Source: Sphingopyxis sp. HIX
GTDB taxonomy: Bacteria; Pseudomonadota; Alphaproteobacteria; Sphingomonadales; Sphingomonadaceae
Length of the DNA: 64,000 nt
Direction of reading: 5' to 3'
Assembly: GCF_001468285.1 (NCBI RefSeq)
Contig: NZ_LNSB01000014.1
Span: 34,140-98,139, forward strand
Program-made: the position numbers and the translations under genes
The notes under the pieces: model-generated
What the model saw: the letters and a program-made list of their open reading frames with translations, nothing else
Databases searched by the model: none
What the model was told of the DNA's origin: nothing
Shown here: positions 1-8,552 of the stretch, one piece after another
How positions within the stretch are numbered: position 1 is the stretch's first letter
Layout of the letters: every line of letters begins with the position of its first letter

Positions 1-1442
1 AGGCCGGTGCCCTGCCAGTTCATCGACCAGCCGCCGACCAGCATCGGAACATTGTCGGCGCCCGCGCCCGCGACGAGTATCTTCGAGTTCGCCGGGAACG
101 GCAGGATTTTCGGATCGTCCTTGAGCAGCACCATCGACTGGCGCGCGGCACGGCGCGCGATCCCGCGGTGTTCGGCGGTGCCGATATGCTGCTGGCCTGC
201 GAAGGCGCGCGCCGAGGGCTTGGGCGCGTCGAACAGCCCGGCGCGCTCCTTGACGCGCAGGATACGCCGTACCGCATCGTCGAGCCGCGCTGCCGGGATG
301 GTGCCGTCCTTCACCTGCTTGACCAGATTGCCGTAGAGCGGCTTCCAGTCGACGGGGATCATATACATGTCGACGCCTGCAAGCAGCGCGTCTGGGCAAT
401 TGCCGTTGGTACAGCCGGGGATCAGCGCATGGCCGTTGAAGTCGCCGACGACGAAGCCGTCGAAGCCGCCATGATCCTTGAGCATCGAGGTCAGCAGCGG
501 CCCATGGCCATGCATGCGAACGCCATTCCATTTCGAGTAGGAGGCCATGATCGTCTGCGCGCCGGCCTGCAGCGTCGGCACGTAGGGCGCGAAGTGCACG
601 TCGCGCAGTTCGCCCTCGGGAACCACCGCATCGCCCTGATCGCGCCCGTTCTGCGTGCCGCCGTCGGCGACGAAATGCTTGGCGGTCGCGATGATCGAGC
701 CTGCGGGGAAGAATTTGCCCTTGGGATCGCCCTGCAGCCCCTTGGTGTAAGCGGCGCCGAGCGTTCCGGCGATCGTCGGGTCTTCCGAATAGCCCTCATA
801 GGTACGGCCCCAGCGATCGTCGCGCGGGATCGACAGCGCGGGCGCGAAGGTCCAGTCGGTGCCGATCGCGGCGCTTTCGACTGCGGTCACGCGGCCGACC
901 TCGACCATCAGCTTCGGATCGTTCGCCGCGCCAAGGCCGATATTGTGCGGAAAGATCGTACCGCCGAACACCGAGTTGTTGCCGTGGACCGAATCGATGC
1001 CCCAGATGATCGGCACCCCGACACCGCCCCCGGTCTTGTCGGTCGAGGCCGCCCAGAAGGCGTCGGCCATCGCCAGCCAGTCGGCGGCGGGGGCGTGGAT
1101 ATTCTTGTTCGGGCGCCCGTTGCCGCCGTTCAGCACCGACCCGATATGATATTGCTTCACCTCTTCCGGGGTGATGTTCATGATCTCGGGCTGGAGAAGC
1201 TGGCCGACCTTTTCCTCGACGGTCATCCGCTTCAGCATCGCCTCGACGCGCTTTTCGGTCTTCGCACGCGCGTTGGCGGGCACCGCCGAGCCGATCACCG
1301 GCCAGCTCTTGATGTCGAGTTTCACGTCCCCCGCGGGCAGCTTTATCGCGCCGTCCTTCGCAGCCGCGCCCGCGGCGAATCCCGCCGCGATCAGCGGCAG
1401 CATCGCAAGCGCCCAGCGTGCGGGGCGAAAAACCTTGGCCAT
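1..1442 (-). CDS. Glycoside hydrolase family 3 beta-glucosidase, 3' end beyond window
   Basis: Exported exo-acting beta-glucosidase of family GH3, expected to release glucose or another terminal sugar from oligosaccharides in the periplasm. About 480 codons are visible and the reading frame is still open at base 1, so the C-terminal part is missing. A signal peptide is seen at the N-terminus (MAKVFRPARWALAMLPLIAA followed by an Ala-rich cleavage region). The GH3 (alpha/beta)8 domain is recognisable from 'MTVEEKVGQL' (about residue 73), 'GIDSVHGNN' and 'RWGRTYEGYSEDP'. The catalytic nucleophile is very probably the Asp of 'GFVVGDFNGH' near residue 334. The visible end 'ILVAGAGADN' starts the second GH3 domain. 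The ATG at 1442 has a GGGAGA-type ribosome site. It is divergent from the sulfatase at 1577, so both probably share the control region between them. Confidence 0.93.
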   Translation of the reverse strand, partial: MAKVFRPARWALAMLPLIAAGFAAGAAAKDGAIKLPAGDVKLDIKSWPVIGSAVPANARAKTEKRVEAMLKRMTVEEKVGQLLQPEIMNITPEEVKQYHIGSVLNGGNGRPNKNIHAPAADWLAMADAFWAASTDKTGGGVGVPIIWGIDSVHGNNSVFGGTIFPHNIGLGAANDPKLMVEVGRVTAVESAAIGTDWTFAPALSIPRDDRWGRTYEGYSEDPTIAGTLGAAYTKGLQGDPKGKFFPAGSIIATAKHFVADGGTQNGRDQGDAVVPEGELRDVHFAPYVPTLQAGAQTIMASYSKWNGVRMHGHGPLLTSMLKDHGGFDGFVVGDFNGHALIPGCTNGNCPDALLAGVDMYMIPVDWKPLYGNLVKQVKDGTIPAARLDDAVRRILRVKERAGLFDAPKPSARAFAGQQHIGTAEHRGIARRAARQSMVLLKDDPKILPFPANSKILVAGAGADNVPMLVGGWSMNWQGTG

Positions 1443-1517
1443 CACAATCTCCCTTTCGCCGCTGTTTCGACATGGCGCGGGCCCCAGTCTTGCGACAAAA
1501 CTGCGACAATTGCGCGA

Positions 1518-1533
1518 TTGACAATGTTGTCTA
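1518..1533. promoter_or_regulatory. TTGACAATGTTGTC motif in the GH3/sulfatase divergent promoter
   Basis: The 134-bp region between the divergent GH3 and sulfatase genes contains TTGACAATGTTGTCTA, with an inverted repeat GACAA-TG-TTGTC at 1520-1531. A very similar sequence occurs in the other divergent promoter of the locus near 6940. TTGACA also matches a sigma-70 -35 box, so the site could be promoter, operator or both. The assignment is from pattern only. Confidence 0.4.
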
Positions 1534-1576
1534 TTTAGGGAATGCCCAGCCCAGTCAAGATAAAAATGGGAATTGG

Positions 1577-3082
1577 ATGACTATGGCCCGCTTGCTTCCC
1601 CTCCTGCGTTCGACCTCGCTCGCGACCACATGCCTCGCCCTCGCCGCCTGCGCGGTCGGCGGCGTCGCCGCGGCCCCCGGGCCCGCCGCCGCGACGGAAC
1701 AGGCGCCCGCGCCGGCACCCGGGGCGAAGGGCAAGCCCAATATCCTGTTCATCATGATCGACGACCTGCGCCCCGACCTCGGCATCTATGGCCATCCGAC
1801 CGCGCAGACCCCGAACATGGACGCGCTCGGCAAGTCGGGGCTCGTCTTTGAAAATGCCTTCGTCAGCCAGGCGGTCTGTGGCCCGTCGCGCGCGGCGCTG
1901 ATGACCGGGCTGCGCCCCGACACCACGGGCATCAAGGACCTCGAGACGCCCGTCGACAAGGCGGTTCCCGACGCCGTCACGCTGACCGAGCTGTTCAAGC
2001 AGGCGGGCTACGGCACCTACGGCTATGGCAAGATCTATCACCATACAGACGATAATCCCGAAGGCTGGACCGTTCGCAAACCCGACATGGAAAAGGTCAT
2101 CCAGCGCCAGAAGCGTAAGGACGGCGAGGAAAAGGTCGCAGTGGCGCGCGCCGCCGATGGCGAGGAATTGCCCGACACGATCAACGTCAACCTCGCGCTC
2201 GAACAATTGCCGCAGCTCGCGAAGAGCGGCGAGCCCTTCTTCATGGCGGTCGGCATCCACCGCCCGCACCTCCCCTTCATTTCGCCGAAAAGCGACTGGG
2301 ACCGCTACACCGCAGCCACCGTGCCCGCGCCGATCAACCCCGAGGGACAGAAAGGCGCGCCGCCCTGGGCGCTCGTCGCCTATGAGGTCTGGAACTATCC
2401 CGACACCAAGCCCTTCCAGCCCGACATGCCCCAGAACAAGGCCGACGAGCTGCGCTGGGGCTATCTCGCCGCGGTGAGCTACGCCGACGACCTCGTCGGC
2501 CGGCTGATGGCCGCGCTCAAACAGCAGGGCCTCGACGACAACACCATCGTCGTCCTGTGGGGCGACCATGGCTGGAAGCTCGGCGACCATGCCAAATGGT
2601 CGAAGCACAGCACCGCGAACATCGACATCCACATCCCGCTGATCATCCGCGCGCCGGGCGAGACGCAGGCGGGGACGCGGTCGAAGGCGATCGTCGAGAC
2701 GGTCGACATCTATCCGACGCTCGCCGAACTCGCGGGCCTCGGTGCACCCACCAACCTCGAAGGCCTGTCGATGGTGCCGGTGCTCGAAAAGCCTGACCGC
2801 GCGTGGAAACAGGCGGCCTTCGCCCAATATGGCCGCAACGCCGGCCTCACCGAGGGCAATGGCGCGCTGACCGGCTATACGGTACGCACCGACCGCTATC
2901 GCTACACGGGCTGGGTCGATGCCGCCGCGAAGCTGGTGCGCGCCGAGCTCTACGACCTCGAGCAGGACCCCAGCGAAAGCGTCAATCGCGCCGACGATCC
3001 GGCGTACAAGTCCGCCGCAGCCGAACTGGAAGCGGTGCGCAAGGGCGGCTGGAAACCGGTGCGCGAGCGCGTCGGGCGCTGA
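1577..3082 (+). CDS. Lipoprotein sulfatase, iduronate-2-sulfatase-like
   Basis: Formylglycine-dependent sulfatase of the alkaline phosphatase-like superfamily, predicted to remove sulfate esters from a glycan. The 501-aa product begins with a lipoprotein signal whose lipobox ends 'LALAAC' (Cys25). Metal-binding Asp residues lie in 'NILFIMIDDLRPDLG' (about 55-69). The sulfatase signature is 'CGPSRAALMTG' with Cys101 as the residue converted to formylglycine, and 'LWGDHGWKLGDHAKWSKH' follows in the second half. 'DDLRPDLGIYG' and 'QAVCGPSR...RPDTTGI' strongly resemble iduronate-2-sulfatases, but the true substrate cannot be read from sequence. The start was set at 1577 (alternative 1583) because a longer upstream reading frame would run into the GH3 promoter and delay the signal peptide. 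Confidence 0.92.
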   Translation: MTMARLLPLLRSTSLATTCLALAACAVGGVAAAPGPAAATEQAPAPAPGAKGKPNILFIMIDDLRPDLGIYGHPTAQTPNMDALGKSGLVFENAFVSQAVCGPSRAALMTGLRPDTTGIKDLETPVDKAVPDAVTLTELFKQAGYGTYGYGKIYHHTDDNPEGWTVRKPDMEKVIQRQKRKDGEEKVAVARAADGEELPDTINVNLALEQLPQLAKSGEPFFMAVGIHRPHLPFISPKSDWDRYTAATVPAPINPEGQKGAPPWALVAYEVWNYPDTKPFQPDMPQNKADELRWGYLAAVSYADDLVGRLMAALKQQGLDDNTIVVLWGDHGWKLGDHAKWSKHSTANIDIHIPLIIRAPGETQAGTRSKAIVETVDIYPTLAELAGLGAPTNLEGLSMVPVLEKPDRAWKQAAFAQYGRNAGLTEGNGALTGYTVRTDRYRYTGWVDAAAKLVRAELYDLEQDPSESVNRADDPAYKSAAAELEAVRKGGWKPVRERVGR

Positions 3083-3197
3083 GCCGGGGGCATGGCGCAA
3101 TCGCCGCGACACTCTGCGACAAATTTATACAGCGATGGCATTCGATCGCGGGACGGGAGTGATATCGGCACGGCAGTCATAAAAAAGGAGAAACTCC

Positions 3198-3446
3198 ATG
3201 ATTGCCTTGCTCCCCACCCTGCTCCTCTCGGCCACGGCGACCCAGGCGGCGCCCGCCCCCGCGCCGACGATCTTCGAACACGACGGCCAGCGCTATCACG
3301 CGGTCGATTTCCGTCGCGGCGCCGACCGCATCATTCGCGGCAAGCGCAGCGACGGCGCGAAGTTCCGCTTCGTCGTGCGCGGCGACCGGGTGACCGGCAT
3401 GGTCGACGGCCAGCCGGTCGCATTCCCGATCGCCGACGCGCGCTGA
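3198..3446 (+). CDS. Small secreted protein, unknown function
   Basis: Predicted 82-aa protein with a short signal peptide (MIALLPTLLLSATATQAAPA) and a basic, beta-rich mature part of about 60 residues ('FEHDGQRYHAVDFRRGADR', 'VVRGDRVTGMVDGQPV'). A strong AAGGAG ribosome site precedes the ATG by seven bases. It sits between a sulfatase and an EF-hand gene, all on the same strand, so it may be co-transcribed with them. No family was recognised. The mature region could be a small binding or chaperone-like domain, but this is speculation. Confidence 0.7.
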   Translation: MIALLPTLLLSATATQAAPAPAPTIFEHDGQRYHAVDFRRGADRIIRGKRSDGAKFRFVVRGDRVTGMVDGQPVAFPIADAR

Positions 3447-3516
3447 GGGACAGGCGGCCTTCAGCCCGCCCAAGATAGAAAACCCCAAATCGTCGCACCC
3501 AAATAGAGGAAATATC

Positions 3517-3825
3517 ATGCGTAGATGGATCATTGCCTTCACTGCTATCGGCCTCGCCGCCGGCACCGCCCACGCCCAGGAAGGGCGCGGCAAGATGTTC
3601 GCCAAGTTCGACGCCAATGCCGACGGCCAGCTCGACGAGAGCGAGGTCACCGCGATGCTGAAGGCGCGCGCCGAAAAGAAGGGCGACCCCTCGCTTGCCG
3701 AGGACAAGAAGGTGAAACGCTTCATCAAGCGCCTCGACACCGACGGCAACGGCACGGTCAGCCAGGCCGAGATGCAGGCGGCAGCCGCCGCGAAGCAGGC
3801 CGCGGGCGGCGCCGAAGCCGAATAG
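3517..3825 (+). CDS. Periplasmic EF-hand calcium-binding protein
   Basis: Predicted 102-aa secreted protein. The signal peptide is MRRWIIAFTAIGLAAGTAHA. Two canonical EF-hand loops are visible: 'DANADGQLDESE' (about residues 32-43) and 'DTDGNGTVSQAE' (about 75-86), each with acidic residues at positions 1, 3, 5 and 12. A small Ca2+-binding or buffering role in the periplasm is likely. Sulfatases hold Ca2+ in their active sites, so a helper role in this locus is conceivable but unproven. The GAGGAA ribosome site is well placed. The gene is followed by a strong bidirectional hairpin at 3851-3881. Confidence 0.85.
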   Translation: MRRWIIAFTAIGLAAGTAHAQEGRGKMFAKFDANADGQLDESEVTAMLKARAEKKGDPSLAEDKKVKRFIKRLDTDGNGTVSQAEMQAAAAAKQAAGGAEAE

Positions 3826-3850
3826 GCCGCCGGCAAAACCGCAAAGCAAA

Positions 3851-3881
3851 GGGGCCGGGGATCGTTCTGATCCCCGGCCCC
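3851..3881. terminator. Bidirectional terminator between convergent EF-hand and TonB-receptor genes
   Basis: Perfect 13-bp stem (3851-3863 with 3869-3881; arms GGGGCCGGGGATC and its complement) and a 5-base loop. It is flanked by T-rich sequence to the right and A-rich sequence to the left. It lies between two convergent genes, so it can stop transcription from both sides. Confidence 0.85.
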
Positions 3882-3930
3882 TTCGCCTTTGTGCCGGGCC
3901 CGCAGCGACCACGCGGACCCGGCGGAAGGG

Positions 3931-6825
3931 TCAATTCTTGATGCGGATCCCGAACAGGACGCGCCGGTCGTTGACGCGGTACGACAGCAGCCGCTCCTCG
4001 AGTTCCTGATAGCGGAGCTCGGGCTCGTTGAGCAGGTTCAGCCCCTCGACGCTGACGCTGATATTCGGCGTGATGTCATAGCTGATCGACGCGTCGAGCT
4101 GGCCATAGGCCTTGGCGAAGGACGCCTGGTTGGTGTCGGTGCGCTCGTCATAGAATTTGCTGCGCCAGTTATACGCGGCGCGCGCCTGGAAACCCCATTT
4201 CTCGAAATAGCCGATCAGATTGTAGCTGTGCTTCGACAGGTCCTGCACCGGCAGCACCGTGCCGCCCGCGCTGACCCCGCCGCCGCTGGCGTCGACATAG
4301 GTATAGTTCGCGATGAAGCCGAGCCCGTCGAGCGGCGACGGCAAGAAGTCCAGGCTCTGCTGCCAGCCGAGCTCGACGCCCTTGACCGTCGCGCCGCCGA
4401 CGTTGAGCGGCAGTTCGAGGCGCGTGCGATCCTGACCGACCAGGCAGCCGTCGTTGCCCGGTGTCTCTTCGAGACCGCCGACCGGGGTCGGCAGGCACAG
4501 CTCGCTGATGCCATTCTCGATCCGCTGCTTGAAATCCTTGTAGAAGAAGGCGGCCGAGATCAGGTTCGACTTGCCGAAATATTTCTCGATCGAGAGGTCG
4601 AACTGGTTGACCTCCTGCGGCTGCAGCGTCGGATTGCCGCCCTTGGCGCGGTCGAAGGAGTCGCTGATCACGATCGTCGGCGCCGAATCGAGCAGCGACG
4701 GCCGCGCGATCGACTTCGCCGCGGCGAGGCGGACATAAAGGCGGTTCGCGGGCTCGAAGGTCAGGTTGATGCTCGGCAGCAGCTTCGAATAGCTGTTGCC
4801 GACCGTGACGACGTCGAGCGTGTTCGCGCCCTGCGTGCCGCCCGGGATGACGCCGGTCGCGGTCTGGTCGGTGTGGATCCAGCGCAGGCCGGCGTTGCCG
4901 AACACCGCGAGGCCGCCCACGTCGAACTCCAGATTGGCCTTGGCGTAGAGCGCCTGGTCCTTGCGCGTGACGTCGAAGGCATAGCTGGGATCGACCGCGA
5001 AGACGAAGCCGTATTTCTCCTGCAGCCGGTCGAGATTTTCGTTCAGATATCCGGGATCGGGGTTGAACCAGAAACGCTGGAAATCGCCCGTCGCGCCGTC
5101 GAGCAGGTCGTCGAAGGGCAGCCCGACGATCAGGCCCGGCTCGGCGGCGTTCAGCGCCGGATAGAGCGTCCCGCCGAGCGTCCCGTCGGCCGCGCCCGCG
5201 GCGTCGCGTGCGCGCATCCGCGAGCGATAGCCACGGTAATGGGCATGGCGCCCGCCGAACTCGATCGACTTGATCGGCCCGGCGCCCACGTCATAGGTCA
5301 GGTCGAGCCGCAGCGCGGTCTCGCGCGTGCGCTGGCGGTCGCGGTTGATCGCGATATTGGCGAAATTATAGAGCGCGGGGTTGGTGAAATCGTAGCGCGC
5401 ATCTTCGCGGAACGCGGTGACGCGCTGGCCACCGACCACCGACTGCTGCGGCACGATCGTCGGAATGTCGCTGTCCGCGGTATAATCGAAGAAGAAGAAG
5501 GGGCGGTCGGCATTGTTGATGCCGCTCGTCGTGTTGATGAACCGGTTATATTGCTTGCCGTTGGCGAAGGAGAGCTGGCCTTCGACGTGCAGCCGGTCGG
5601 TCGCGTCCCATTTGATGCCCGTCTGCAGCGACAGCACATCCTGTTGCGGCGGGTTCGACGCGCCCGACAGGTTGAAGCCGATGCCCTGCGCGACGCCGCG
5701 GTTGTTGAACGACCCCACGAACGCCTGCAGCACCGTATGATCGGGCGAGACGAGGATATTGCCCAGATTGGCATATTGCGTGCCGAGCCGGCTGCCGCCG
5801 TTCGCGGCGTCGGGGACGATCGCGTTGCTGAGGTTGGCGACGACCTGGTGGCTCTCGTCCGACGCCTTGCTCTGGCTATAGGTGCCGTTGATGTAGAATT
5901 CGAAGCGGCTCGACGGGCGCATCTGGATCGCGCCGGTCCAGCTCTGCAGCTTGCGCACCTGTTCGGTGACGCGCAGCCGCGTCTGCAGCGGGACATAGAC
6001 GCCGTCCTGCAGGTCGGTGATGATGCCGCTGTCGGCATCGCGGCTGATCGCCTCGCCGACCACGCCGTCGCCGTCGAGGTCGCGGCCGATGCCGTTCACC
6101 GCCTCCCAGCCACGCACGTCGAAGAAGTCCTGGCGCAGCTTGCGCTCGTTGCGCGTATAGCCGAGCAGCACGCCCACCTCGCCGTCGCCGAGCGACCAGC
6201 CCTTGCTCGCGAGCAGGCTGATGTTCGGGGTCCAGGCATCGGCGCGTTCGGCATATTGCGCCTGCGCATTGGCCGAGAGGATCAGCTTGCCGCCATTGTC
6301 GAGCGGCATGCGCGTGTTGAAACGCACCGTGGCGCCCAGCGAACCCTCGATATCGCTCGCCGACGGCGATTTCACGACTTCGATCTTCGAAAAGGCTTCG
6401 GAGGGAATGGTGTTGAACGCGATCGCCCCGCCTGCGTCGCTGCCGATCTGGGTCTGGCCGTTGATCTCGACGCGGTTCTGCGCGAAGCCGCGCACCGCGA
6501 TTTCCGACCCTTCGCCGAAGTCGCGATTGATCTGCACGCCGGTGATGCGCTGCATCGCCTCGGCGACATTGGTGTCGGGCAGCTTGCCGATGTCCTCGGC
6601 GCTGATGACGTCCTTGATCTGGTCGGCCTGCTCCTTGTCGCGCGCGGCGTTGGCGAGCGAGGCACGGATGCCCGAGACGACGATTTCTTCGGTCGTCGGC
6701 TCGGCGGCGGGCGGCGTTTCCTCCTGCGCCGCGGCGGGCACGGCAGCGACGAGCGCGATCAGCGACGCACCCAAAAGCGAGTGGCGTACGGCTTCGGACA
6801 GGCAATCGGCATGCTTACGGGTCAT
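3931..6825 (-). CDS. TonB-dependent outer-membrane receptor (Caulobacter-type)
   Basis: Predicted 964-aa outer-membrane transporter, probably importing an oligosaccharide released by the neighbouring enzymes. The signal peptide ends 'AAVPAAAQ'. The plug domain carries 'EEIVVSGIRASLANA', 'DVISAEDIGKLPDTNVAEAM' and 'GVQINRDFGEGSEIAVRGF', the pattern of the large sphingomonad/Caulobacter TonB-receptor family. The beta-barrel ends in 'RRVLFGIRIKN', although the usual terminal aromatic residue is replaced by Asn. The start was taken at 6825 (MTRKHAD); an in-frame ATG at 6840 is possible. It is divergent from the sulfatase gene at 7028 across a 202-bp region that holds the TTGACAATATT motifs. The substrate is inferred only from context. 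Confidence 0.93.
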   Translation of the reverse strand: MTRKHADCLSEAVRHSLLGASLIALVAAVPAAAQEETPPAAEPTTEEIVVSGIRASLANAARDKEQADQIKDVISAEDIGKLPDTNVAEAMQRITGVQINRDFGEGSEIAVRGFAQNRVEINGQTQIGSDAGGAIAFNTIPSEAFSKIEVVKSPSASDIEGSLGATVRFNTRMPLDNGGKLILSANAQAQYAERADAWTPNISLLASKGWSLGDGEVGVLLGYTRNERKLRQDFFDVRGWEAVNGIGRDLDGDGVVGEAISRDADSGIITDLQDGVYVPLQTRLRVTEQVRKLQSWTGAIQMRPSSRFEFYINGTYSQSKASDESHQVVANLSNAIVPDAANGGSRLGTQYANLGNILVSPDHTVLQAFVGSFNNRGVAQGIGFNLSGASNPPQQDVLSLQTGIKWDATDRLHVEGQLSFANGKQYNRFINTTSGINNADRPFFFFDYTADSDIPTIVPQQSVVGGQRVTAFREDARYDFTNPALYNFANIAINRDRQRTRETALRLDLTYDVGAGPIKSIEFGGRHAHYRGYRSRMRARDAAGAADGTLGGTLYPALNAAEPGLIVGLPFDDLLDGATGDFQRFWFNPDPGYLNENLDRLQEKYGFVFAVDPSYAFDVTRKDQALYAKANLEFDVGGLAVFGNAGLRWIHTDQTATGVIPGGTQGANTLDVVTVGNSYSKLLPSINLTFEPANRLYVRLAAAKSIARPSLLDSAPTIVISDSFDRAKGGNPTLQPQEVNQFDLSIEKYFGKSNLISAAFFYKDFKQRIENGISELCLPTPVGGLEETPGNDGCLVGQDRTRLELPLNVGGATVKGVELGWQQSLDFLPSPLDGLGFIANYTYVDASGGGVSAGGTVLPVQDLSKHSYNLIGYFEKWGFQARAAYNWRSKFYDERTDTNQASFAKAYGQLDASISYDITPNISVSVEGLNLLNEPELRYQELEERLLSYRVNDRRVLFGIRIKN

Positions 6826-6939
6826 TTTCCCTCTCCCCACGGGCAGGTGATTCGTTCGTCACCGGCCTCTAACCATCGAAAATTCAAGGAGCTAAGCCCG
6901 CCCGGCGGACTATAGCGCATCCCTGTTGCGACACCTTGT

Positions 6940-6975
6940 GACAATATTGACATCAATTGACAATATTATCATTGT
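6940..6975. promoter_or_regulatory. Tandem TTGACAATATT motifs between TonB receptor and sulfatase
   Basis: The divergent promoter region contains GACAATATTGAC (6940-6951) followed at once by TTGACAATATTATCATTGT (6957-6975). Both resemble the motif at 1518 and include the palindrome CAATATTG or a part of it. Two TTGACA hexamers could act as -35 elements for the rightward sulfatase gene. The repetition in both divergent promoters of the locus suggests a common regulator, which is not identified in this window. Confidence 0.45.
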
Positions 6976-7027
6976 AAAAATATGTCCGGACGGAGATTCG
7001 GGGAATCTGACGATGGGAGAGAATGAC

Positions 7028-8482
7028 ATGCGAGGGAGAACCGCCCGGCTCCTGCTATGCGCCATCGGCCTGGCGCTGGCCGGACCCGCTGCCGGACAGG
7101 CCGGCACGGCGCCCGCGCGCCCCAATATCCTCATCATCTATGCCGACGACATGGCCTATGGCGACCTGAGCGCGAACGGCGCGGGTGCCTGGGTCGAAAC
7201 GCCGAACCTCGACGCGCTGGTGGCATCGGGCGTGCGCTTCACCAACGGCTATTCGGCGGCGCCCGTCTGCGGGCCAAGCCGCGTCGCGCTGCTCACCGGC
7301 GCTTATCCCGCGCGCTATGGCGCGTGGTGGAACCCCGACACCGGCAAGGTCAAGATTCCCGACGCGCGGCTGCTGCCCGCGGTGCTTGGCGAGGCCGGCT
7401 ATGCCACCGCGGTGGTCGGCAAATGGAACCTGCCCAACGATCCCGCCAGATCGGCGCACACGGTGGTCGACAAGATGACTTGGGGCGGGCGCTATTGGCC
7501 CAACCCCGACGGCAGCTATACGGGGGTCGGCAAGGGCAGCGGCGCCGAGGGCGGCGATTCAGGAAAATGGGACGTCTCGCGGCCCGATAATCTCTACCTC
7601 ACCGACCGGCTGACCGAAAATGCCCTGTCCTTCCTGGACAAGCGCGATCCGGAAAAGCCCTTTTTCCTCTATCTCGCCTACAACGCGCCGCACAGCCCGC
7701 TCGAGGCGGCCGAGCGCTTCAAGGATCGCGTCGCGCATCTCGATAGCGAACCCAAGCGGCTCTATGCCGCGATGGTGCTCGCGCTCGACGAAGGCGTCGG
7801 CCGCGTCCGCGAGGCGCTGGCCCAACATGGACTGGACAAGAACACGATCGTCGTCTTCGCCAGCGACAACGGCCCCGCAAAGTCCGACTTCCGCGGCTAT
7901 CAGCCGGACTGGCCCGACGAAATCCTGGGCGCGCGCGGGGTTCTGAGCGGCGAAAAGGGCACGTTTCGCGAGGGCGGGGTGCGCGAACCCTTCGTCGTCA
8001 GCTGGCCAGGCGTGATCGCCGCGGGACAGGTACGCGACGAGCCCGTGATCACGATCGACCTCTATCGCACGCTGATCGGGCTGGCGGGGAGCACCGCGCC
8101 GCAATCGGCGGTGCCGTTCGACGGCAGCGACCTGATGCCGCTGCTGACCGGCAAGGCCGGGCTCGCCGAGCGCGACCTCTTATGGGCCGGGCGCATCTGC
8201 AAGGCGAAAAAGGGCTGCGTCGATTCGGGCGCGCTGCGCCGCGGCCGGTGGAAGCTGCTGATCGAGCAGGGCGGCAAGCCCAAGCTGTTCGACCTCAATG
8301 CTGACCCGTCCGAAAAACGCAACCTCGCATCGGCGAACCCCGCGCTGCGCGACGCGATGACCGCAAGCTACGCACGCTGGAAAGCGACGTTGCCGACGAA
8401 TGCGTCGGGGACCGCCGGCAAGCCCAAGCCCGCAAAGGGCAAAGGCAAGCGCGGCGAACGCGATGCGGGCGGTGACGAATGA
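7028..8482 (+). CDS. Secreted sulfatase (arylsulfatase A type)
   Basis: Predicted 484-aa formylglycine sulfatase with an N-terminal signal peptide ending near 'LALAGPAAGQA'. Metal-ligand Asp residues are in 'NILIIYADDMAYGDL' (about 33-47). The sulfatase signature 'CGPSRVALLTG' places the formylglycine precursor at Cys81. 'VFASDNGP' and a C-terminal 'KLFDLNADPSEKRNLA' complete the arylsulfatase fold. The tail is Lys/Gly rich. ATG 7028 has a GGGAGA ribosome site; an in-frame ATG at 7013 is less likely. It is followed after 70 bp by another sulfatase and may form an operon 7028-11179. Its position next to the TonB receptor suggests removal of sulfate from an imported glycan. Confidence 0.92.
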   Translation: MRGRTARLLLCAIGLALAGPAAGQAGTAPARPNILIIYADDMAYGDLSANGAGAWVETPNLDALVASGVRFTNGYSAAPVCGPSRVALLTGAYPARYGAWWNPDTGKVKIPDARLLPAVLGEAGYATAVVGKWNLPNDPARSAHTVVDKMTWGGRYWPNPDGSYTGVGKGSGAEGGDSGKWDVSRPDNLYLTDRLTENALSFLDKRDPEKPFFLYLAYNAPHSPLEAAERFKDRVAHLDSEPKRLYAAMVLALDEGVGRVREALAQHGLDKNTIVVFASDNGPAKSDFRGYQPDWPDEILGARGVLSGEKGTFREGGVREPFVVSWPGVIAAGQVRDEPVITIDLYRTLIGLAGSTAPQSAVPFDGSDLMPLLTGKAGLAERDLLWAGRICKAKKGCVDSGALRRGRWKLLIEQGGKPKLFDLNADPSEKRNLASANPALRDAMTASYARWKATLPTNASGTAGKPKPAKGKGKRGERDAGGDE

Positions 8483-8552
8483 AGTGCGCCCCTTCACCTT
8501 CGCGACAGTCTCTTCATCCTATCCTTTGATCCGGTTTCGGGAGGTTTATCCG

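Noticed and set aside
3889..6915. 1008-codon open frame on the plus strand
   Set aside because: Antisense to the TonB-receptor gene; no ribosome site, no domain, and Arg/Ala/Glu-rich composition typical of high-GC shadow frames.
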